A DNA stretch of 64,000 nt, from NCBI GenBank assembly GCA_965243265.1, contig CBDEUL010000006.1:1-64000 (forward strand), written 5' to 3'. The notes under the pieces are model-generated. The model made no database searches. It saw only the letters and a program-made list of their open reading frames with translations, and was not told the DNA's origin. The position numbers and the translations under genes are program-made. The DNA comes from Flavicella sp965243265 (lineage in GTDB: Bacteria; Bacteroidota; Bacteroidia; Flavobacteriales; Flavobacteriaceae). Positions 1-9,366 of the stretch are shown piece by piece. Every line of letters starts with the position of its first letter. The stretch's first letter is position 1.

Positions 1-234
1 TTGTTTTTACCTTTTAAAGACCTTACCAACGGAAAAGAAACTTATTATGGAGGGCGTTTTATAGATGTAAAAACTACAGATATAAAAGACAACAAACTGG
101 TACTAGACTTTAACAAAGCATACAACCCGTATTGCGCATACAATGCCAATTACTCTTGCCCTGTTACTCCTACAGAAAACAACCTATCAATAGCAATCAA
201 AGCTGGTGTTAAAAAAGGATTGATTACAAAGTAA
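1..234 (+). CDS. DUF1684 protein, C-terminal part
   Basis: Only the last 77 codons are present; the gene starts before the window, so the leading TTG is probably an internal Leu codon. The visible part carries the conserved end of DUF1684: a TYYGGRFID block, then LDFNKAYNPYCAYN, then YSCPVTP with two cysteines, and a short basic tail. DUF1684 proteins are small, usually exported proteins of unknown biochemical function, common in Bacteroidota. The stop is at 232-234, and the next gene is convergent only 4 bp away, so no terminator fits between them. The family call is fairly safe; the function is unknown. Confidence 0.75.
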   Translation: MFLPFKDLTNGKETYYGGRFIDVKTTDIKDNKLVLDFNKAYNPYCAYNANYSCPVTPTENNLSIAIKAGVKKGLITK

Positions 235-238
235 TTCA

Positions 239-1204
239 CTATTCAAACACGGCATCAGCATCAGACCAATTCCATTTTCCTACAACAGTTCCTTTTTCTA
301 AAGTTACTATACCTGGATTGGCTCTAATGATGGTTTTTAAAGTTGTTTCATCACAAAATAAAAACTCAAAAGGCAAGCCTAAATCTTGTTCTATTTTCTT
401 TAAATCAGCTGTAGCTGATGCTGAAACTCCATAGACCAAATACCCTTTTTCCTTTGCTTTTTGAGCAACATCCTTAATTGCTCTAAAACCAGCAATATCA
501 CTTTTATCTAAATTGTAAGCAATTACCAACATGCTCTTTTCAGCTGTTAAAATAACTTCTGTAAAATCATCTGTTTCCGATTCTAAAAAGAAATCATGTA
601 CTGGAGGTAATTCATCACTATCCTCTGGAAACTCCATCCCTTCAGGAATATTTTTACCAATAGCATACGGCCTAAAATCAATCAATGGCAAGTGTACCAA
701 AACATGATAAGTTATGTATAAAAAAAACGTAAATGAGATAAATGTAGACCATTTTAAAACTGTTTCTGGTAAAGGTGAAACAATCTTTTTTTGCTGAAAC
801 ATTAAAAATACAATAACCGCTATAAGTACTACATTTTTATAAAATGTTTCCCAAGAAGACAGTTTCAACGCATCTCCAAAACATCCACAATCTGTTACTT
901 TGTCAAAAAAAGCAGAATACCACGTTAAAAACAAAAACAAGAGGGTAATCCCAAACAAAGCACTTACAGTAATTTTAGGCTTGTATCCTATTAAAATGGC
1001 AACTCCCAAAATACATTCTAATAAAATTAAAAGAATAGAAAAAGGCAACGCATATGGAATTAAAAATTCTAAATTCAATACATCTGCTCCAAAATATTCT
1101 TGAAACTTATAGGCAGAACCCAAAGGATCTACCAATTTTACAAACCCTGAAAATAAAAATGTTGCTGCTACAAATACTCTAGCTATAAAAACGAATATTT
1201 TCAT
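239..1204 (-). CDS. BT_3928-type DoxX/MauE membrane protein with thioredoxin-like tail
   Basis: A 321-residue protein. Residues 1-140 hold about four hydrophobic helices of DoxX/MauE type (start MKIFVFIARVFVAATFLFSG, with FxxSGFxKLxDPLG). A CGCFG motif near residue 107 resembles the redox cysteines of MauE-like proteins. A further helix lies near residues 150-170, and residues 185-321 resemble a thioredoxin fold without an evident CxxC. This architecture matches the BT_3928 family of Bacteroidota, thought to be linked to membrane redox chemistry; that role is inferred. It lies 12 bp downstream of the DUF1599 gene on the same strand and is probably co-transcribed with it. Confidence 0.75.
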   Translation of the reverse strand: MKIFVFIARVFVAATFLFSGFVKLVDPLGSAYKFQEYFGADVLNLEFLIPYALPFSILLILLECILGVAILIGYKPKITVSALFGITLLFLFLTWYSAFFDKVTDCGCFGDALKLSSWETFYKNVVLIAVIVFLMFQQKKIVSPLPETVLKWSTFISFTFFLYITYHVLVHLPLIDFRPYAIGKNIPEGMEFPEDSDELPPVHDFFLESETDDFTEVILTAEKSMLVIAYNLDKSDIAGFRAIKDVAQKAKEKGYLVYGVSASATADLKKIEQDLGLPFEFLFCDETTLKTIIRANPGIVTLEKGTVVGKWNWSDADAVFE

Positions 1205-1216
1205 GTGTTTGTCTAT

Positions 1217-1762
1217 TTATATTTCTGATTGCCCTAAATGAATCATTGCAAAAATGGCGTAATTAATCATGTCTTGGTAATTGGCATCCAAACCTTCAGA
1301 CACAATCGTTTTTCCATCATTATCTTCTATCTGCTTTACACGCAATAATTTTTGAAGAATCAAATCCGTCAAAGAACTCACACGCATTTCTCTCCACGCT
1401 TCCCCATAATCGTGGTTTTTAGCTTCCATTAAACTTTTCGTAATACCAATGTGTTTTTCATACAACGCAACAGCCGCCTCTGTATCTAAGTCTGGTTGTT
1501 CTACCACGCCTTTTTCTAATTGAATTAGCGCCATAATAGAATAATTGATGATTCCTATAAATTCAGAAACTTCTCCTTCATCAACTTTGCGTGTTGTATT
1601 TTCTTGCAATTGACGAATTCTTTGTGCTTTTATAAAAATTTGATCTGTTAAAGAAGTTAAACGTAAAATTCTCCAAGCACTCCCATAATCACTCATTTTA
1701 TTTCCAAAAAGTGTTTTACAGGTTGTAATAATCGTATCGTATTGTTGAGAAGTGTTCTGCAT
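1217..1762 (-). CDS. DUF1599 protein (tandem repeat of one domain)
   Basis: A 181-residue soluble protein built from two copies of the same domain. Residues 26-80 contain MSDYGSAWRILRLTSLTDQI followed by INYSIMALIQL; residues 112-175 repeat it as HDYGEAWREMRVSSLTDLI and INYAIFAMIHL. This internal duplication is typical of DUF1599 (a nucleotide modification-associated family by similarity). No catalytic motif can be named with confidence. It is divergent from folP, with about 150 bp between them, and probably heads a two-gene unit with the DoxX-like gene. Family assignment is confident; function is unknown. Confidence 0.8.
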   Translation of the reverse strand: MQNTSQQYDTIITTCKTLFGNKMSDYGSAWRILRLTSLTDQIFIKAQRIRQLQENTTRKVDEGEVSEFIGIINYSIMALIQLEKGVVEQPDLDTEAAVALYEKHIGITKSLMEAKNHDYGEAWREMRVSSLTDLILQKLLRVKQIEDNDGKTIVSEGLDANYQDMINYAIFAMIHLGQSEI

Positions 1763-1910
1763 AAATAAATTTCAAAATATTTGCGTAAATTTCGCCCTCT
1801 GTTTTTACAGTTCTAGCTGCGAATTTTACTGCAAACGAAATTAAAAAAAATTGCAATAAATTCCTCATGAATACTGTAATTATAATTCTCAAAAAACGAA
1901 TACAAAAATC

Positions 1911-2735
1911 ATGAGTACAATAAACTGTAAAGGTCGTTTAATAGACCTATCACCCCCTAAAGTAATGGGAATTTTAAACACGACTCCTGATTCTTTTTTT
2001 GACGGTGGTAAATACAACAACCCTGAAACTATTTGTAAACAAACACAAAAAATGCTCGACGAAGGAGCAACTTTTATAGATGTTGGTGCTTACTCTTCTA
2101 GGCCTGGAGCTACACATATTTCTGAAGACGAAGAATTACAACGCATTGTACCTGTTATAAAGCTACTTGTAAAAACCTTCCCTGAAATTATTATTTCGGT
2201 AGATACTTTTAGAAGTAAGGTAGCCAAAAAATGTATTGAAAACGGCGCTGCAATTATCAACGATATTTCTGGAGGAAATGCCGATCCTAAAATGTTTGAA
2301 ACCGTAGTGAGCCTTCAAGTACCTTATATTGCAATGCACATGCAGGGCACCCCTCAAAACATGCAAAAAAATCCTTCTTACAAAAACGTAGTCTTAGACA
2401 TTCTAAAAGACTTTTCAAAAAAAGCCTTCACTTTAAAATCTATGGGGCTCAATGATTTAATTTTTGATGTAGGTTTTGGTTTTGGAAAAACCTTAGAGCA
2501 CAATTATGAACTTTTAAAAAACTTAGACTTTTTTAAAAGTCTAGAATGTCCTATACTCACAGGTATCTCTAGAAAATCAATGTTATACAAACCTTTAAAT
2601 ATTCATCAAAACGAAGCCCTTAACGCTACAACAATTGCCAATACAATTGCCTTGCAAAAAGGAACGCATATTTTGCGTGTTCATGATGTAAAAGAAGCAA
2701 AACAAGCTATTGATATGCTACAACTATTAAAGTAA
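1911..2735 (+). CDS. folP: Dihydropteroate synthase
   Basis: This cytoplasmic enzyme condenses p-aminobenzoate with 6-hydroxymethyl-dihydropterin diphosphate to give dihydropteroate in folate synthesis. The 274-residue length is normal. Diagnostic motifs are MGILNTTPDSFFDGG (residues 19-33, pterin/diphosphate loop), FIDVGAYSSRPGA near residue 55, a central VDTFRSKVA, INDISGG, AMHMQGTPQNMQ, DVGFGFGKT and the late SRKSM. The DPS 'TRPGA' signature reads SRPGA here. It is the conserved target of sulfonamides. The ATG at 1911 fits the family N-terminus. The esterase gene begins 2 bp after its stop, so the two are probably co-transcribed although not functionally related. Confidence 0.95.
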   Translation: MSTINCKGRLIDLSPPKVMGILNTTPDSFFDGGKYNNPETICKQTQKMLDEGATFIDVGAYSSRPGATHISEDEELQRIVPVIKLLVKTFPEIIISVDTFRSKVAKKCIENGAAIINDISGGNADPKMFETVVSLQVPYIAMHMQGTPQNMQKNPSYKNVVLDILKDFSKKAFTLKSMGLNDLIFDVGFGFGKTLEHNYELLKNLDFFKSLECPILTGISRKSMLYKPLNIHQNEALNATTIANTIALQKGTHILRVHDVKEAKQAIDMLQLLK

Positions 2736-2737
2736 CT

Positions 2738-3592
2738 ATGAAAAAACTCCTTTTCATTTTAGCCTTTTTTACTACGTTTATTTCTACAGCGCAAACCAGT
2801 ACTGTTTTTGACAACCTTTCTCTTAAAAGTAAAATTTTAAAGAGCAACCGTAAATATGCTGTTTACCTTCCTGAAGGTTACAATACCTCACAGAGAAGTT
2901 ACCCTGTTCTTTATCTCTTACACGGACATGGTGATGACCAAACTGGCTGGGTTCAATTTGGAGAGGTTCAAAAAATAGCTGACAAAACAATTCGTGAAGG
3001 AAATGCCACACCTATGATTATCGTAATGCCCGATGCCAATACAGAGCGTATTGGTTATTTCAATGATATTAGAGGCGATTTTAATTATGAAGATTTCTTT
3101 TTTCAAGAATTGATACCTTATATAGAGAAAAATTACCGTACTAAAAACGAAAAAAGATACCGTGCCATTGCAGGACTTTCAATGGGAGGCGGTGGAACTT
3201 TTGTATATGCTTTACACCATCCTGAACTGTTCTCTTCTGCCTGTCCACTAAGTGCTACCGCCAGAGTATATAATTTGAGTGAATTTGAAACAAAAACAAC
3301 AGCTTTGTATGGCAAACAAAATACAGAAACAATATCACAATACTTTGAAAACTACAACATACATGCGCTTTTAAAAAATACAGAGACCTCCAAAATAAAA
3401 TCTTTAAAATGGTATATTGATTGTGGAGATGCCGATTATTTAGCTGTAGGCAATAGTTTGATTCATATTGCTCTTTTACAGAGAAAAGTACCTCATGAAT
3501 ACAGGGTTAGAGATGGTAAACACAACTGGACTTACTGGAGAAATTCTCTTCCTAATGTCCTAGAATTTGTAAGTAAATCCTTTCACCAATAA
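2738..3592 (+). CDS. Secreted esterase, esterase D/antigen-85 type
   Basis: A 284-residue alpha/beta hydrolase with an N-terminal signal peptide (hydrophobic residues 4-17, cleavage near STAQ). The strand-turn block YLLHGHGDDQTGW forms the oxyanion region, AGLSMGGGGTF near residue 146 carries the nucleophile Ser in GxSxG, a late DCGDADY supplies the likely Asp and DGKHNWTYWR the catalytic His. The fold matches the putative-esterase family (esterase D, feruloyl and acetyl esterases). The substrate cannot be read from sequence; a cell-envelope or polysaccharide acyl ester is plausible. It abuts folP upstream and is convergent with rnhB, 5 bp away. Confidence 0.8.
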   Translation: MKKLLFILAFFTTFISTAQTSTVFDNLSLKSKILKSNRKYAVYLPEGYNTSQRSYPVLYLLHGHGDDQTGWVQFGEVQKIADKTIREGNATPMIIVMPDANTERIGYFNDIRGDFNYEDFFFQELIPYIEKNYRTKNEKRYRAIAGLSMGGGGTFVYALHHPELFSSACPLSATARVYNLSEFETKTTALYGKQNTETISQYFENYNIHALLKNTETSKIKSLKWYIDCGDADYLAVGNSLIHIALLQRKVPHEYRVRDGKHNWTYWRNSLPNVLEFVSKSFHQ

Positions 3593-3597
3593 CCTAG

Positions 3598-4194
3598 TTA
3601 TTTTTTAGGAGCTTCTGCCAACAACCTAAAAGATTTTCTATGATATTTACAACTACCGTGTTCTTTAATGGCTGCTCTGTGCTTTTTTGTTGGATACCCT
3701 TTGTTTTGATTCCAACCATACATATTATACTCCTTGTGTAAGTCCTCCATAATAGCATCTCTATATGTTTTTGCTAAAACAGAAGCCGCAGCAATACTTT
3801 TGTATTTTCCATCCCCTTTTATTACCGTAGTATGTGTTATCTCTTTATAAGGATTGAACTTATTCCCATCTACAATAATATATTCTGGAACCACCTTAAG
3901 AGCATCAATAGATTTATGCATTGCCAAGATGGAAGCCTGTAAAATATTTATTTCATCAATTCCTTTTTCATCAACAATTCCAACACCAAAAGCCAAAGCA
4001 TGCTCCTCTATATAAGGACGTACTTCTTCACGTTGCTTTTCAGTCAATTTTTTAGAATCGTTGAGCAAAGGGTGCTCAAAATCTTCTGGTAAAATAACTG
4101 CTGCTGCTACTACAGGTCCACTCAAACATCCTCTCCCAGCTTCATCTGTTCCCGCTTCTAACAACACTCCCGAATATGTATTTAACAATGCCAT
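3598..4194 (-). CDS. rnhB: Ribonuclease HII
   Basis: This endonuclease cleaves the RNA strand of RNA-DNA hybrids and excises single ribonucleotides from DNA. The 198-residue length is typical. The N-terminal GTDEAGRGCLSGPVVAAAVIL carries the catalytic Asp-Glu pair and the GRG(C/S) substrate-recognition motif. Further conserved parts are LNDSKKLTEKQRE, the YIIVDGNKF segment with the third acidic residue, KGDGKYKSIAAASVLAKTYRD, and the terminal GYPTKKHxxAI with a final basic helix. The ATG at 4194 leaves the usual short leader before the DEAGRG block. It is transcribed away from the porin gene and is convergent with the esterase. Confidence 0.95.
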   Translation of the reverse strand: MALLNTYSGVLLEAGTDEAGRGCLSGPVVAAAVILPEDFEHPLLNDSKKLTEKQREEVRPYIEEHALAFGVGIVDEKGIDEINILQASILAMHKSIDALKVVPEYIIVDGNKFNPYKEITHTTVIKGDGKYKSIAAASVLAKTYRDAIMEDLHKEYNMYGWNQNKGYPTKKHRAAIKEHGSCKYHRKSFRLLAEAPKK

Positions 4195-4303
4195 TTTTCT
4201 CTATTTAAAGCACAAATATACAGGTATTCAAAATGAAATTTCATGCCTTTATTAAAGTTCGTTAAGAGCTGTGATTATAATTACAATTCTCAATGAAAAA
4301 TTT

Positions 4304-4311
4304 TATCTTTG
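4304..4311 (+). promoter_or_regulatory. Bacteroidota -7 promoter box for the porin gene
   Basis: TATCTTTG matches the Bacteroidota -7 consensus TAnnTTTG and is followed by C. It predicts a start around 4317 and an untranslated leader of about 80 bases before the ATG at 4399. The leader contains a small inverted repeat, ACTTC at 4347-4351 and GAAGT at 4359-4363. Transcription start was not measured. Confidence 0.5.
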
Positions 4312-4398
4312 CTTCCAACTCTGAATCTTCTCTAAAATAGAGCACTACTTCTAAAAAAGAAGTTTTCAATAACAAGAGATGACTTTCAAACATCATTT

Positions 4399-6369
4399 AT
4401 GAAAAAATTATTTTTTACGGTATTCTTAATTTTAAGCTCTATAGTTCTTAAAGCACAAGAATTGGATACTATAAATAATTCTGGAATTATCAATATTGAT
4501 GACTTCAACCCCAATGCTAAAAAGAAGGGTACTAAAGATAAAAAAGAACAAAAGGCGGTTTATACAGATTATAAAATAATCTCATTTGAAAGAGACACTA
4601 TTGTTGTTGACACAACCTTGACTATTTACAAAGATTATAGAATGAATTATCTTATGAAAGATGATTTTGAACTGCTTAGTTTCCACAACCAAGGACAAGT
4701 TTTTAACCAACTAGGTTACAATCTAAACAACAACTATACATTGCCACAATCTGGAGCTACAGCCAAACACATCAATTACTTTCAAATTGAAGATGTAGAT
4801 TATTACGATGTTCCAACTCCAACTACAGAACTTTTTTACCTTTCTGGTATTCAACAAGGACAAATGTTAGATGCTTGGTTTGCGGCCAATTTATCTAGAG
4901 ATTTAAATATTTCTTTTGCCTATAAAGGGTTGCGGTCTTTAGGTGATTATAGAGAATCTTTAAGTAGTCATAAAAGTTTTAGAGGAACCATCTCGTACCG
5001 TTCTAAAAACAAACGCTATCAATTACGTGCACACAACACCAATCAAACTTTAAAAAATCAAGAAAGTGGTGGATTAACCCCTACTTCCTTAGAGGCTTTT
5101 GAAACAGGAAATCCTGATTTTGATGACAGAGGTCGATTGGACATCAACTTAACAGATGCTGATAGTGATTTGGTTGGAAAGCGCTATTACCTAGATCATA
5201 CTTTTAAACTTTTTAAAGACGCCTCCGATTCAATACAAAAAATATCGAACTTACAATTAGGGCACACCTTTGTATACGAAACCAAGCAATACAAATTCTC
5301 TTCTGTAGAAACGGACTTTTTTGGAGATTCTTTTAAAGAGGAAACGGGAGATAAAAGTTCTGACAAAACGATGGACAATAGTGTTTACCTTAACTTTACC
5401 TCTCCTTTTGTTCTGGGTAACTTTAAAGTAAACATCAACAACCACCATTACTTCCATGGCTATACTTCATCCGTAGTAACAGGAGATGGCGTAATACCTA
5501 GTGAAATTAGAGGAAATATCGTATCTGTTGGTGCTGACTGGAATGCCAATATCAAAAACATTTATTTCTCTGCAAATGCCAATACAAGTATTTCAGGAAA
5601 CCTATACGGTAGAAACTTAAATTTAAAAGCGGCTTATAAAACTCAAAACGGGTTTGAATTATCAGGAGCCTTGTTCTCTAACACAAAAGCACCTAACCTT
5701 AACTTTTTACTCTTCCAAAGTAACTTTACAGAATACAACTGGTACAATGATTTTGACAATGTGCAAACAAATGGATTAGAGTTTAGCCTTAATTCCAAAT
5801 GGATTCAACTAAGTGCATCAAGTACCATTATAAATAATTACGTTTACTTTAAAGACAACTCTGTAAACAGTATTGAAGCCCCTGTTACTGTAACTCCTAC
5901 TCAATTTGGAGGAACGGTTAATTACAATAAATTAAAAGCTAGCAACGAATTTAAATTAGGGAAGTTTGCTTTAAACAACACACTTTTATTTCAAAATGTA
6001 AGCAGCGGTACCGAAGTTTTTAAAGTACCCGAATTTGTTACACGAAATACATTTTACTATACCAATTACCTTTTTAAGAAAAAATCATTGCTCTTAAATA
6101 CAGGAATTACTGTCAACTATTTTACTGCATACAATGCCAATTCTTACAATGCTGTATTAGGTGAATTTACAGTTCAAAACCACACAGACATAGGAAACTA
6201 TCCAACCTTTGATTATTTTATAAACGGAGAAGTTAGAAGAACTAGAATTTTCTTGAAATTCGAAAACTTCTTATCTAGCTATAGTGCTAACAACTATCTT
6301 TCTGCTCCTGGTTATCCTTATAGAGATTTTGCTGTCCGCTTTGGGATTGTTTGGAATTTCTTCAATTAA
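4399..6369 (+). CDS. Putative porin, outer membrane beta-barrel
   Basis: A 656-residue outer membrane protein. A signal peptide (MKKLFFTVFLILSSIVLKAQ) is followed by a short hydrophilic linker rich in Lys and Asp (about residues 35-60), then long alternating hydrophobic/polar strands, rich in Asn, Tyr and Phe, to a C-terminal strand ending in WNFFN with a terminal aromatic pattern expected for BAM recognition. It resembles the flavobacterial 'putative porin' family. Substrate and pore size cannot be inferred. It has its own promoter and long leader; the oxidoreductase gene follows 12 bp downstream and may be co-transcribed. Confidence 0.75.
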   Translation: MKKLFFTVFLILSSIVLKAQELDTINNSGIINIDDFNPNAKKKGTKDKKEQKAVYTDYKIISFERDTIVVDTTLTIYKDYRMNYLMKDDFELLSFHNQGQVFNQLGYNLNNNYTLPQSGATAKHINYFQIEDVDYYDVPTPTTELFYLSGIQQGQMLDAWFAANLSRDLNISFAYKGLRSLGDYRESLSSHKSFRGTISYRSKNKRYQLRAHNTNQTLKNQESGGLTPTSLEAFETGNPDFDDRGRLDINLTDADSDLVGKRYYLDHTFKLFKDASDSIQKISNLQLGHTFVYETKQYKFSSVETDFFGDSFKEETGDKSSDKTMDNSVYLNFTSPFVLGNFKVNINNHHYFHGYTSSVVTGDGVIPSEIRGNIVSVGADWNANIKNIYFSANANTSISGNLYGRNLNLKAAYKTQNGFELSGALFSNTKAPNLNFLLFQSNFTEYNWYNDFDNVQTNGLEFSLNSKWIQLSASSTIINNYVYFKDNSVNSIEAPVTVTPTQFGGTVNYNKLKASNEFKLGKFALNNTLLFQNVSSGTEVFKVPEFVTRNTFYYTNYLFKKKSLLLNTGITVNYFTAYNANSYNAVLGEFTVQNHTDIGNYPTFDYFINGEVRRTRIFLKFENFLSSYSANNYLSAPGYPYRDFAVRFGIVWNFFN

Positions 6370-6381
6370 TCTATTCCACAA

Positions 6382-7929
6382 ATGCCACAAGAAATTCAAA
6401 TTCAAGTAAAACCTAAAGTTGCTGCTACTCCAGAACTTTTAAAAAAGGAAATTTCTTATAAATTAAAGATTTCCGCTGGAGATATTAAGCATATAGAAAT
6501 TCTAAAAAGATCTATAGACGCACGTCAAAAAGCAGTAAAAATAAACTTAAAAGTTGCTGTTTATATCAACGAAGATTTTAACGAAGAACTCCCTCTACTC
6601 CCTAATTACCAAAACGTAAGCAATAAAGAAGAAGTTATTATTGTAGGTGCAGGACCGGCAGGACTTTTTGCCGCTTTAAAATTAATTGAAAAAGGATGCA
6701 AACCTATTGTTTTAGAAAGAGGGAAAGATGTAAGAGCTCGAAGACGTGATTTGGCAGCCATTAACAAATTTCACCTAGTAGATGAAGATTCTAACTATTG
6801 TTTTGGTGAAGGTGGAGCTGGAACATATTCTGATGGAAAACTGTATACCCGCTCTAAAAAAAGAGGCGATGTAAATGCTGTTCTAAAACTATTAGTTGCC
6901 TTTGGAGCTACTAAAGACATTCTTGTAGATGCCCACCCTCATATTGGAACCAACAAACTTCCAAAGATTATTGCCAGCATGCGAGAAACTATTTTGGAAT
7001 TTGGAGGCGAAGTACATTTTAATACATGCGTTGTAGACTTTACAATTCAAAGTAGTGAAATACGTGGAGTTACTTTACAAAATGGAGATCATATTACAGC
7101 TAAAAAAGTAATCTTAGCTACAGGACATTCTGCAAGAGACATTTTTGAATTGCTCTACAGAAAAAATATATTAATTGAAGCAAAACCCTTTGCTTTAGGA
7201 GTTCGTATTGAGCATCCACAATCTTTAATAGATAGTATTCAATACAAATGCGATATCAGAAGTGAATACTTACCCCCTGCTCCTTACAGTATCGTAAAAC
7301 AGGTTAAAAATAGAGGTGTCTATTCTTTCTGTATGTGTCCTGGTGGAATTATAGCTCCTTGCGCAACAAGCCCTGGAGAAGTAGTAACCAACGGATGGTC
7401 ACCCTCAAAAAGAGACCAACCTACTTCTAACTCAGGAATTGCTGTAGAACTAAAACCACAAGATTTTGGTGATTTTCACAAAAGAGGCCCTTTAGCCGCT
7501 ATGGAATTTCAAAAAAAAATAGAACAAACTGCATGGAGACTTGGTGGTGAAACCCAAAAAGTACCTGCACAACGATTGGTAGATTTTACCCAAGGAAAAC
7601 GTTCTTCAGAAATTCCTAAAACATCTTACCAACCTGGTACTACTTCTGTTGAACTAAGTGAAGTATTCCCTAAGTTTATTTACGAAACTTTACAAAATGG
7701 ATTTAAACAATTTGGTAAATCTATGAAAGGGTACCTTACCAATGAAGCCGTGGTTCATGCACCAGAATCAAGAACCTCATCTCCTGTAAGAATTCCTAGA
7801 GAATATGACACTTTAGAACATCCACAAATAAAAGGCTTGTACCCTTGTGGTGAAGGAGCTGGTTATGCTGGTGGAATTATTTCTGCTGCCATTGATGGTG
7901 AAAAATGCGCTGAAAAATGTGCCTTATAA
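6382..7929 (+). CDS. FAD-dependent oxidoreductase, COG2509 type
   Basis: A 515-residue flavoprotein. Residues 1-80 form a small N-terminal domain (start MPQEIQIQVKPKV, with KISAGDIKHIEILKRSIDAR), followed by the dinucleotide-binding motif VIIVGAGPAGLFAAL around residues 88-102. FGEGGAGTYSDGKLYTR and a second glycine motif ILATGHSARDIF follow, and the end carries GLYPCGEGAGYAGGIISAAIDG, the usual FAD-contacting close of the family. A Cys-rich stretch (YSFCMCPGGIIAPCATS) is conserved in this 'uncharacterised FAD-dependent dehydrogenase' group. The physiological substrate is unknown. It directly follows the porin gene. Confidence 0.85.
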   Translation: MPQEIQIQVKPKVAATPELLKKEISYKLKISAGDIKHIEILKRSIDARQKAVKINLKVAVYINEDFNEELPLLPNYQNVSNKEEVIIVGAGPAGLFAALKLIEKGCKPIVLERGKDVRARRRDLAAINKFHLVDEDSNYCFGEGGAGTYSDGKLYTRSKKRGDVNAVLKLLVAFGATKDILVDAHPHIGTNKLPKIIASMRETILEFGGEVHFNTCVVDFTIQSSEIRGVTLQNGDHITAKKVILATGHSARDIFELLYRKNILIEAKPFALGVRIEHPQSLIDSIQYKCDIRSEYLPPAPYSIVKQVKNRGVYSFCMCPGGIIAPCATSPGEVVTNGWSPSKRDQPTSNSGIAVELKPQDFGDFHKRGPLAAMEFQKKIEQTAWRLGGETQKVPAQRLVDFTQGKRSSEIPKTSYQPGTTSVELSEVFPKFIYETLQNGFKQFGKSMKGYLTNEAVVHAPESRTSSPVRIPREYDTLEHPQIKGLYPCGEGAGYAGGIISAAIDGEKCAEKCAL

Positions 7930-8011
7930 AACAACCTCTGTTCAAAATAAAACAATTTCAAAAACTTCGTTAAGCAAACAATACTCCCAGTTAAACAAGA
8001 CATATATTGCG

Positions 8012-8019
8012 TAACTTTG
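8012..8019 (+). promoter_or_regulatory. -7 promoter box for dapF
   Basis: TAACTTTG fits TAnnTTTG. A longer reading of dapF from a TTG at 8007 would place its first codons on top of this box, so the box argues for the ATG at 8040 as the real start, with a leader of about 15 bases. Confidence 0.6.
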
Positions 8020-8039
8020 CCTTAGAATTAAAGAATATA

Positions 8040-8828
8040 ATGGAAATACATTTTTATAAATACCAAGGGACAGGAAACGATTTTGTAATGATTGACAATC
8101 GAAACCTACAATTTCCTCAACAAAATACAGCACTCGTAAATCAACTATGCGATAGACGCTTTGGAATTGGTGCTGATGGATTAATTTTACTAAACCCCTC
8201 TACAGAACACGATTTTACAATGGTATACTACAATGCCGATGGAAATGAAGGAACCATGTGTGGTAATGGTGGGAGATGCTTAGTTGCCTTTGCACATGAC
8301 TTAGGGGTTATAAAAAACAAAACTACTTTTGATGCCGTAGACGGTTTACACCATGCTACCATTGAAAATGGTTTAGTAAATCTTCAAATGATAGATGTAA
8401 ACGCTATTGAACTCCATAACGATTATGCTTTTTTAGATACCGGATCTCCTCACCACGTACAAATGGTTGAAAATATTGGAACATATGATGTATTTACCAA
8501 CGGAAAAGAAATTAGAAATGGAGCTCCTTATTTTGAAGAAGGAACCAATGTAAACTTTGCTGAAAAAATTGACGATACTACTTTTAGAGTTCGAACTTTT
8601 GAAAGAGGTGTTGAAAACGAAACTCTTGCCTGTGGTACAGGTGCTACTGCAGTAGCCATAGCTATGTTTGAACAAAACCAAACACCTACTTCTAAAGTAA
8701 AAATATTAGTTGAAGGAGGAGAGTTAGAAATCTCTTTTGATAAAAATGAAAATGCTTTTCAAAATGTATTTCTAAAAGGACCTGCTAAATTTGTTTTTAA
8801 AGGAGTATTTCAAGAAAATAACGCTTAA
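8040..8828 (+). CDS. dapF: Diaminopimelate epimerase
   Basis: This cytoplasmic enzyme interconverts LL- and meso-diaminopimelate, supplying the peptidoglycan cross-linking residue and lysine. The 262 residues from ATG 8040 begin with HFYKYQGTGNDFVMIDNRN, the classic N-terminus; an upstream TTG would run through the promoter box. The two catalytic cysteines sit in MCGNGGRCLVAFA (near residue 74) and ETLACGTGATAVAIA (near residue 200). NADGNEGTMCGNGG and FERGVENETLACGTG are substrate-contacting segments. It heads a tight cluster with a GNAT gene and mltG, both envelope- or growth-linked. Confidence 0.95.
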   Translation: MEIHFYKYQGTGNDFVMIDNRNLQFPQQNTALVNQLCDRRFGIGADGLILLNPSTEHDFTMVYYNADGNEGTMCGNGGRCLVAFAHDLGVIKNKTTFDAVDGLHHATIENGLVNLQMIDVNAIELHNDYAFLDTGSPHHVQMVENIGTYDVFTNGKEIRNGAPYFEEGTNVNFAEKIDDTTFRVRTFERGVENETLACGTGATAVAIAMFEQNQTPTSKVKILVEGGELEISFDKNENAFQNVFLKGPAKFVFKGVFQENNA

Positions 8829-8829
8829 A

Positions 8830-9366
8830 ATGGACACATTAAAAGGAACACTTGTAAATCTTCGTGCTTTAGAGCCCGAAGATTTACAATTTTTATTCAA
8901 TACTGAAAACAACCCTGAAAACTGGGAAATTAGCAGTACACAAGTTCCTTTCTCTAAAGATATTTTAAAACGCTATTTAGAAAATGCACACCTAGATATT
9001 TACGAAGCCAAACAATTGAGATTGGTTATTGAAAATACAACCACCCTACAAGCCGTTGGAATGATTGACTTATTTGATTTTGATCCAATGCATCAAAGAG
9101 CTGGAATAGGTATCTTAATCAATAAAGAAGAACAAAAAAAAGGATATGCATCAGACGCCTTAGACCTTTTAATTACCTACGCTTTTAAACATCTTAACCT
9201 ACATCAGTTGTACGCTAATATTACAAGCGACAATACTAAAAGCTGCCGTTTGTTTGAAAAGTTTAACTTTCAGTATATTGGCACTAAAAAAGATTGGATT
9301 TTCAACTACCCCACCTACAAAGATGAAAAGATGTATCAACTAATACGCCAAACCAAACAAGCATGA
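8830..9366 (+). CDS. GNAT family N-acetyltransferase
   Basis: A 178-residue acetyltransferase of RimJ/RimL-SpeG type: LRALEPEDLQFLFNTENN at the start, EAVGMIDLFDFDP-like strand pair in the middle, IGILINKEEQKKGYASDAL as the acetyl-CoA pyrophosphate loop (QKKGYA standing for Q/RxxGxG/A), and a late NITSDNTKSCRLFEKFNFQYIGT. The start is set at ATG 8830, two bases past the dapF stop; a longer in-frame reading from 8791 would overlap dapF and lacks family similarity. The acceptor (polyamine, ribosomal protein or antibiotic) cannot be named. The stop overlaps the mltG start as ATGA. Confidence 0.8.
   Translation: MDTLKGTLVNLRALEPEDLQFLFNTENNPENWEISSTQVPFSKDILKRYLENAHLDIYEAKQLRLVIENTTTLQAVGMIDLFDFDPMHQRAGIGILINKEEQKKGYASDALDLLITYAFKHLNLHQLYANITSDNTKSCRLFEKFNFQYIGTKKDWIFNYPTYKDEKMYQLIRQTKQA

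Noticed and set aside
900..1103. Small plus-strand reading frames inside annotated minus-strand genes (here and in many other places)
   Set aside because: They lack family similarity, promoters and start contexts and are explained as shadows of the real gene on the other strand.
8007..8039. dapF start at TTG 8007
   Set aside because: It would lie on the -7 promoter box at 8012-8019; DapF similarity starts at ATG 8040.
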